DNA of 35,556 nt. Origin: Rickettsiales bacterium (GTDB taxonomy: Bacteria; Pseudomonadota; Alphaproteobacteria; Rickettsiales; UBA1997). The notes under the pieces are model-generated. The model was given only the letters and a program-made list of their open reading frames with translations. It searched no databases and was not told the DNA's origin. The stretch spans positions 1 through 35,556 of the forward strand of contig JAIRWJ010000016.1 in the NCBI GenBank assembly GCA_031269065.1, read 5' to 3'. The position numbers and the translations under genes were made by a program. Each line of letters starts with the position of its first letter. The first letter of the stretch is position 1. Below, one piece after another: positions 31,472 to 35,556 of this stretch.

Positions 31472-32640
31472 AAAAAAAGATACTGATAGTGGCCGGCGAA
31501 AAATCCGGAGATATTCTGGGCTCAAAAATAATAGATTGTCTCGATAGAAATCTCTTCGATATTAGCATAGTGGGAGGCCCTCAGATGGAGGAAAATGGTA
31601 AATCTCGAAGCCTATTCCCGATGAATGACTTGGCGGTGATGGGAATATTCGAACTGTTACCAAGACTGTTTAAATTCGTCAGGAGAATAAAAGAGACAGC
31701 AAAATTTGTTCTTGAAACGTCCCAGGATGTTCTGTTAACCATAGATTCACCAGATTTCTGCTTTAGAGTCGCGAAAATGGTAAAAAAACTGGACAAGGAG
31801 AACAGAGTCAAGACTTTTCATTTCATAGCCCCCAGCGTCTGGTTCTACCGAAAGGGAAGGGCTAAAAAAATCGCTAAATTGTACAATGGGCTCTTTTGTA
31901 TCTTACCCTTCGAACCTCCCTATTTCGAAAAATACGGGCTAAAGACAATCTTTGTAGGTCACCCGATTTTTGGCAGAGAGTCTGCTGAGTATGGTTTTAG
32001 CGCCAATGGCTCGGCTGGCAGTGATTACAAAAAAGATAGCAAAATTATTTCCCTGACTCCGGGCAGTAGAATTACGGAGATCAGAGTAATGTTGCCTCTG
32101 CTGCTGAGTGTTGCTGCTCGTCTGAGGAAGAACTATGATTTTAGTTACTCCATACTGGCCAACGAAGATATGGATGCTATACTGAGAGGATATCTAAAGG
32201 AGAGAGACATTAGTTACATAGATGTTGTGTCGGACCCCAGAAAAAAGATGGAGATCATGGGTAAATCTCTACTGGCAATAGCCAAATCTGGCACAAACAC
32301 ATTAGAAATAGCTGCCTATTCCGTACCTATGGTGGTGGTCTACAGATTCAATTTCTTGACAAACCTGATAGCTAGTTTATTTCTAAGGACAAAATCTGGT
32401 CCCAGATGTGTGAACCTTATAAATATCCTAACCGGAAGGAAAGTGATTCCAGAGTTCCTGCTGTTCGACTGCAAAGCCAAAAACGTAGCGAAGGACGTCA
32501 TCCGCCTTATAGAAGACGAAGAGGCCAGAGTCCAGCAGGTGAGAGAAAACCTTAGAGCCCTGGAGAGTCTTGGCTATGGAACTGATAGCTCGCCGTCACA
32601 GCTAATTGCCGATGAAATACGTAGATCATTGGCTCTGTGA
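31468..32640 (+). CDS. lpxB: Lipid-A-disaccharide synthase
   Basis: LpxB (GT19 family) joins UDP-diacylglucosamine and lipid X to give the tetraacyl disaccharide of lipid A. The 390-residue protein begins KILIVAGEKSGDILG, the classic LpxB start, and has IDSPDFCFRVAK, FHFIAPSVWFYRKGRAKKI, VGHPI, the nucleotide-site motif LTPGSRITEI and AKSGTNTLEIA. I start at the ATG at 31468, which overlaps the rodA stop. Earlier in-frame codons lie within rodA and encode nothing typical. Normal length. lpxB usually sits with lpxA and lpxD; here it lies between rodA and lptA, linking cell wall elongation with LPS supply. Confidence 0.96.
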   Translation: MKKKILIVAGEKSGDILGSKIIDCLDRNLFDISIVGGPQMEENGKSRSLFPMNDLAVMGIFELLPRLFKFVRRIKETAKFVLETSQDVLLTIDSPDFCFRVAKMVKKLDKENRVKTFHFIAPSVWFYRKGRAKKIAKLYNGLFCILPFEPPYFEKYGLKTIFVGHPIFGRESAEYGFSANGSAGSDYKKDSKIISLTPGSRITEIRVMLPLLLSVAARLRKNYDFSYSILANEDMDAILRGYLKERDISYIDVVSDPRKKMEIMGKSLLAIAKSGTNTLEIAAYSVPMVVVYRFNFLTNLIASLFLRTKSGPRCVNLINILTGRKVIPEFLLFDCKAKNVAKDVIRLIEDEEARVQQVRENLRALESLGYGTDSSPSQLIADEIRRSLAL

Positions 32641-33178
32641 ACTGCTGTTCGCTCTATTTTTTCTATCTACTCCATTTCTGCTGGATTCTGGATGTTTTTC
32701 GAAGGAGCTGGGGCTTAAGGATGACATAAAGATTGAGGCTGATGAAATAAAGATCAGAAAGAACGAGGGCCTTGTGCTGTTCCGAGGGAATATTAGAATA
32801 AAAAAGGGAAGTCTGAAAATGTTTGTCAAAAAAACTCTGTCCGTCCGCTACACAAATTTTGATGGTAAAATAAGACCAAACACCATGGATATGGTGGATG
32901 TGGAGGTTATAAATGACAGAGGCGTGAAAATCAGTGGTGACCGAGGAGACTATGATTTTGTGAACTCGATTCTGACGATTCGGGACAATGTCATAGTAAA
33001 TGAGAAGAATTCGGTCGCGCTTGTTGATAGGGCAGTCTATGATACTCTGACCGAGGAAATCAATATGTTTGTCAATCGAAGCGGAAAGGATGATTTGAGA
33101 AAAAAAGTTGTGATAATTATGGATAATCTAAAGGAGTTGGAGGGCGGAAAGGATGTTAAAAAACCTTCTGGAGATTGA
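32612..33178 (+). CDS. lptA: LPS transport periplasmic protein LptA (OstA-like)
   Basis: LptA forms the periplasmic beta-jellyroll bridge that carries LPS from LptC to LptD. The 188-residue protein has an N-terminal signal or anchor (LLFALFFLSTPFLLDSG, about 12-28), then the OstA-type repeats: IKIEADEIKIRKNEGLVLFRG, NIRIKKGSLKMFVKK, and later VKISGDRGDYDFVNSILTIRDNV. An in-frame TTG two codons earlier (32606) is less likely than the ATG at 32612. It overlaps lpxB by 29 bases and lptB by 26 bases. No separate LptC gene is visible beside it, so either LptC is elsewhere or the hydrophobic N-terminus acts as an anchor in its place. Confidence 0.85.
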   Translation: MKYVDHWLCELLFALFFLSTPFLLDSGCFSKELGLKDDIKIEADEIKIRKNEGLVLFRGNIRIKKGSLKMFVKKTLSVRYTNFDGKIRPNTMDMVDVEVINDRGVKISGDRGDYDFVNSILTIRDNVIVNEKNSVALVDRAVYDTLTEEINMFVNRSGKDDLRKKVVIIMDNLKELEGGKDVKKPSGD

Positions 33179-33878
33179 ACATTTGAAAAAGGCCTATGGA
33201 GGAAGAAATGTTGTTCAGGATGCCACTCTGAGGGTAGAGCAGGGTGAGATTGTTGGGCTGTTGGGACCTAACGGGGCCGGCAAGACAACCATATTCTATA
33301 TGGCTGTGGGTCTGTTGAGGGCTGACGGCGGCCGTATTCTGCTGAATGGCAGAGACATATCAAGCTTCCCCATGTATAAAAGGGCAAAGATGGGATTAGC
33401 CTATCTGCCGCAAGAGGCTTCCATATTCAGAGGCATGACTGTCAGCATGAATATATATTCCATTTTAGAAATTTCCCAACCAAACAAACAAAAAAGGATT
33501 GAAAGATTGAGTCAGCTCATCAACGACTTCTCAATAGCACATGTAAAAAATTCTATAGCGGCGACTCTGTCTGGTGGAGAACGGAGACGTGTGGAGATAG
33601 CTAGAACCCTCGCTCTGGATCCCATATTTATACTTTTGGATGAGCCATTTGCTGGCATAGATCCTATAGTTATGAATGAAATAACAGAGATTATACTTAA
33701 ATTGAAAAGTATGGGCATAGGAATTCTAATAACCGACCACAGTATTCGAGAAACTCTGGCTATTGTGGACAGAGCCTACATAGTCTACGATGGGAAAATT
33801 CTGACGTCCGGAAACCGGGATGAAATTCTCGCCGATCCCGATGCCCGGAGATTCTATCTGGGTGAGAACTTTAGCTAA
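33153..33878 (+). CDS. lptB: LPS export ABC transporter ATPase LptB
   Basis: LptB drives extraction of LPS from the inner membrane with LptF and LptG. All motifs are present in the 241 residues: Walker A GPNGAGKTT (38-46), Q-loop in YLPQEASIFRG, signature LSGGERRR (139-146), Walker B FILLDE (159-164) and switch His196 (ITDHSIRET). YLPQEASIFR and FAGIDPI are specific to LptB. The ATG at 33153 has an exceptionally purine-rich upstream region (GGAGGGCGGAAAGG) inside lptA. It is the last gene of the ankyrin-rodA-lpxB-lptA-lptB operon. lptF, lptG and rpoN, sometimes found nearby, are not in the window. Confidence 0.96.
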   Translation: MLKNLLEIEHLKKAYGGRNVVQDATLRVEQGEIVGLLGPNGAGKTTIFYMAVGLLRADGGRILLNGRDISSFPMYKRAKMGLAYLPQEASIFRGMTVSMNIYSILEISQPNKQKRIERLSQLINDFSIAHVKNSIAATLSGGERRRVEIARTLALDPIFILLDEPFAGIDPIVMNEITEIILKLKSMGIGILITDHSIRETLAIVDRAYIVYDGKILTSGNRDEILADPDARRFYLGENFS

Positions 33879-33919
33879 ACCCGGGTAAGAAGCCGGCCTG
33901 CGGAGCCTAAGCACAGATG

Positions 33920-33994
33920 TGGTTGGGTCGGGAGGATTCGAACCTTCGCATGACAGGATCAAAACCTGTTGCCTTACCGCTTGGCTACGACCCA
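33920..33994 (-). tRNA. trnQ: tRNA-Gln (anticodon TTG)
   Basis: The minus strand folds into a full cloverleaf: acceptor TGGGTCG with CGACCCA, D-arm GCC/GGC, anticodon stem ACAGG/CCTGT with loop TTTTGAT (anticodon TTG), a five-base variable loop, T-arm GAAGG TTCGAAT CCTCC, and an encoded CCA (33922-33920). The T-stem has one A-C mismatch (second pair), where GAAGG/CCTTC would be expected. The gene body without CCA is 33923-33994, 72 bases. It is preceded by a good promoter. Confidence 0.96.
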
Positions 33995-34007
33995 TTGGGA
34001 TGGAGTG

Positions 34008-34036
34008 AATCTAGGATATTTATCCACATAAGTCAA
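34008..34036 (-). promoter_or_regulatory. Predicted promoter of tRNA-Gln
   Basis: On the minus strand TTGACT (34036-34031) and TAGATT (34013-34008) are spaced by 17 bases, placing the start of transcription a few bases upstream of the tRNA 5' end at 33994. The -35 box lies in a 12-bp palindrome, AGTCAATTGACT (34031-34042). Confidence 0.6.
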
Positions 34037-34258
34037 TTGACTGCGGCCCGTAATGGGGTTTCTCCACAGGTTATTGTTCTGGATCACCGACCAATTGAGA
34101 TTGTTAACTGCAGCGGGCCACAGAGTACATCATTTCCACTGTAGTGCTGCAGAGGTATTCGCTAGACGGTGGCTGGTTTGAGCTGATTGATATTCAAAGT
34201 ACGTAGAATTCTAAGGAGCTATATATGAAGTTCACACAAAATTCATTAGCCCTATCCA

Positions 34259-35362
34259 TCAGACATTAAACCTAAAATGCATGATATCTCCATCTCTCAC
34301 GATATATTCTCTACCCTCTAGCCTCATTTTGCCTGCTACTTTACAGTTTTCTTCACCCCCACACTCTATATAGTCTCTGTAGCCTATGGTTTCCGCGCCT
34401 ATAAAACCTCTCTCGAAGTCGGTGTGTATAATTCCAGCAGCTTTCGGAGCTGCCAGTCCTCTCTTCATTGTCCAGGAATGAGCCTCCTTCGGGCCAACGG
34501 TGAAGAAACTAATCAGATCTAGTAGGTTATAGGATGTTTTTATAACTCTATCGAGTCCTTTTTCGGACAAGCCGAGAGCATCCAGAAATTCGCTCTTTTC
34601 CTCCTCCGTTTCCAGTATTGCAATTTCGGATTCTATTTTTGCCGAACATATTATGCACTGGCAATTGTTTGAACTACAATATTTCCCGACCATTTCAGTA
34701 TAGCTGTTTCCGCCACCGATGTCTTCTTCTCCTACATTACAGACAAAGAATTGCTTTTTTGCCGTCAAAAGCTGCAACATTTTGAAGCTTTTTTCTTCCT
34801 CCGGAGAAATAACTGTGTTTATGGCTGGCTCTCCTCTATTAAGAGTTGTTAAAATTCTTTCCATCAGAGCACCCTGTTCAGCCAAATTCACATCGCCAGC
34901 CGCTTTGTTTTTTTTGCCAAGACTCTGTAGACGATTTTCCAGACTTTCCATATCGGCAAGAATTAGCTCCGTCTGCACTAGTTCAATATCCCTAGATGGA
35001 TCGACTATCTTCTCCACATGGCTGATATCCTCGTCATCGAAACATCTGACAACATTCAGCAGGCAATCCACCTCTCGGATATTCGAAAGAAACTGATTGC
35101 CCAGTCCCTCACCCTTGCTGGCACCTCTGACCAGCCCAGCTATGTCCACAAAGTCTATCTGGGATCTCAGGATTTCCTTTGACTTTGCTATCTCTGCAAG
35201 TTTATCCAGTCTTCTGTCGGGAACCTCAACCCTGCCGATATTAGGTGTTATAGTGCAGAATGGATAATTTGATGCCTCAGCTTTCATTGTCTGAGTCAAT
35301 GCATTAAACAATGTGGACTTCCCAACATTAGGCAGTCCCACTATTCCGCAGCGTAGTGCCAT
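34259..35362 (-). CDS. ychF: Ribosome-binding ATPase YchF (OBG family)
   Basis: YchF is an Obg-family P-loop protein that binds ribosomes and prefers ATP. From the ATG at 35362 it has 367 residues, the usual length. Visible motifs are Walker A GLPNVGKST (9-17), the switch region NYPFCTI, G3 DIAGLVRG (73-80) with GASKGEGLGNQFL, a coiled-coil arm (about 125-170), and the C-terminal TGS domain with FFTVGPKEAHSWTMKRG and HTDFERGFIGAE. An in-frame ATG at 35479 would add 39 residues of no family character and is rejected. An AAGGAG lies 12 bases before the chosen start, slightly far. The 194 bases beyond it to the window end (35363-35556) are AT-rich and show no gene; pth, a common neighbour, is not visible. 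Confidence 0.96.
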   Translation of the reverse strand: MALRCGIVGLPNVGKSTLFNALTQTMKAEASNYPFCTITPNIGRVEVPDRRLDKLAEIAKSKEILRSQIDFVDIAGLVRGASKGEGLGNQFLSNIREVDCLLNVVRCFDDEDISHVEKIVDPSRDIELVQTELILADMESLENRLQSLGKKNKAAGDVNLAEQGALMERILTTLNRGEPAINTVISPEEEKSFKMLQLLTAKKQFFVCNVGEEDIGGGNSYTEMVGKYCSSNNCQCIICSAKIESEIAILETEEEKSEFLDALGLSEKGLDRVIKTSYNLLDLISFFTVGPKEAHSWTMKRGLAAPKAAGIIHTDFERGFIGAETIGYRDYIECGGEENCKVAGKMRLEGREYIVRDGDIMHFRFNV

Positions 35363-35556
35363 AGAATCTATAGACTCCTTAGTACAAACTAATAGGCATT
35401 GTGTACACCTAATAACAAAAGAAGCAAGATGTGTCATGGGAAAACGATTAGCTTTCTGCCTCTTTTCAGCTTGAGGCACTATAGTATGCCTTGCCTTTTT
35501 TATTATGCATATGGGCAGAGCGTCCAGGAGTAAATAAATATTTTTTATTAATATAT

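Noticed and set aside
33917..34144. Plus-strand 75-codon frame across the tRNA gene.
   Set aside because: Its first part (GREDSNLRMTGSKPVALPLGYD) is the well-known spurious translation of a tRNA complement.
35363..35479. N-terminal extension of YchF to an ATG at 35479.
   Set aside because: YchF proteins begin with MxLxCGIVGLPNVGKST; the 39 extra residues show no family features.

Overview
The window looks like part of the chromosome of an obligately intracellular, Gram-negative alphaproteobacterium, most likely of the order Rickettsiales (Holosporales is the alternative). The evidence is a giant VirB6 type IV secretion protein of the rickettsial kind, a periplasmic ankyrin protein, a Ulp1-like cysteine peptidase with effector character, a gene-transfer-agent-like tail gene, AT-rich intergenic DNA and strong use of AGA, CTA and ATA codons. 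LpxB, LptA and LptB show that the organism makes and exports lipopolysaccharide, unlike Anaplasma, Ehrlichia or Wolbachia. No rRNA, CRISPR array or insertion sequence was found. The genetic code is standard (TAA, TAG and TGA are all stops).

Layout. 1-2143 (minus): the start of an unidentified gene, two small genes of which one resembles the DUF3168/GTA gp8 tail family, then exoD and rimM. 2252-6114 (minus): a tolC - hlyD/macA - ABC-ATPase operon behind a perfect sigma70-type promoter. It ends in an unidentified 101-aa protein where the permease gene would be expected. 6425-8444 (plus): two small overlapping genes, the second DUF2335-like, leading into lnt. 8499-9245 (minus): fabG. 9538-10623 (plus): the CE-clan cysteine peptidase, preceded by an 18-bp palindrome over its -10 box. 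10909-16236 (minus): virB6, 1775 codons, followed by a doubtful small gene. 16735-17163 (plus): a secreted acidic and histidine-rich protein.

17245-20497 (minus): an outer-membrane barrel gene overlapping comEC. 20688-22508 (minus): typA. 22715-25648 (plus): an AsmA-like protein. 25640-28097 (minus): a shortened M20 metallohydrolase downstream of murJ, with overlapping ends. 28167-33878 (plus): a five-gene overlapping envelope operon, namely ankyrin protein - rodA - lpxB - lptA - lptB. 33920-33994 (minus): tRNA-Gln(TTG). 34259-35362 (minus): ychF.

The dominant theme is the cell envelope: lipoprotein acylation (Lnt), lipid II flipping (MurJ), elongasome polymerisation (RodA), lipid A synthesis (LpxB), LPS export (LptA, LptB), AsmA, an outer-membrane barrel and a TolC pump. 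Interspersed are host-interaction genes (VirB6, the peptidase, the ankyrin protein). The most interesting unexplained items are the Ulp1-like protein, the ankyrin protein translationally coupled to rodA, the histidine-rich secreted protein, the pump operon without a permease, and the barrel-comEC pair.
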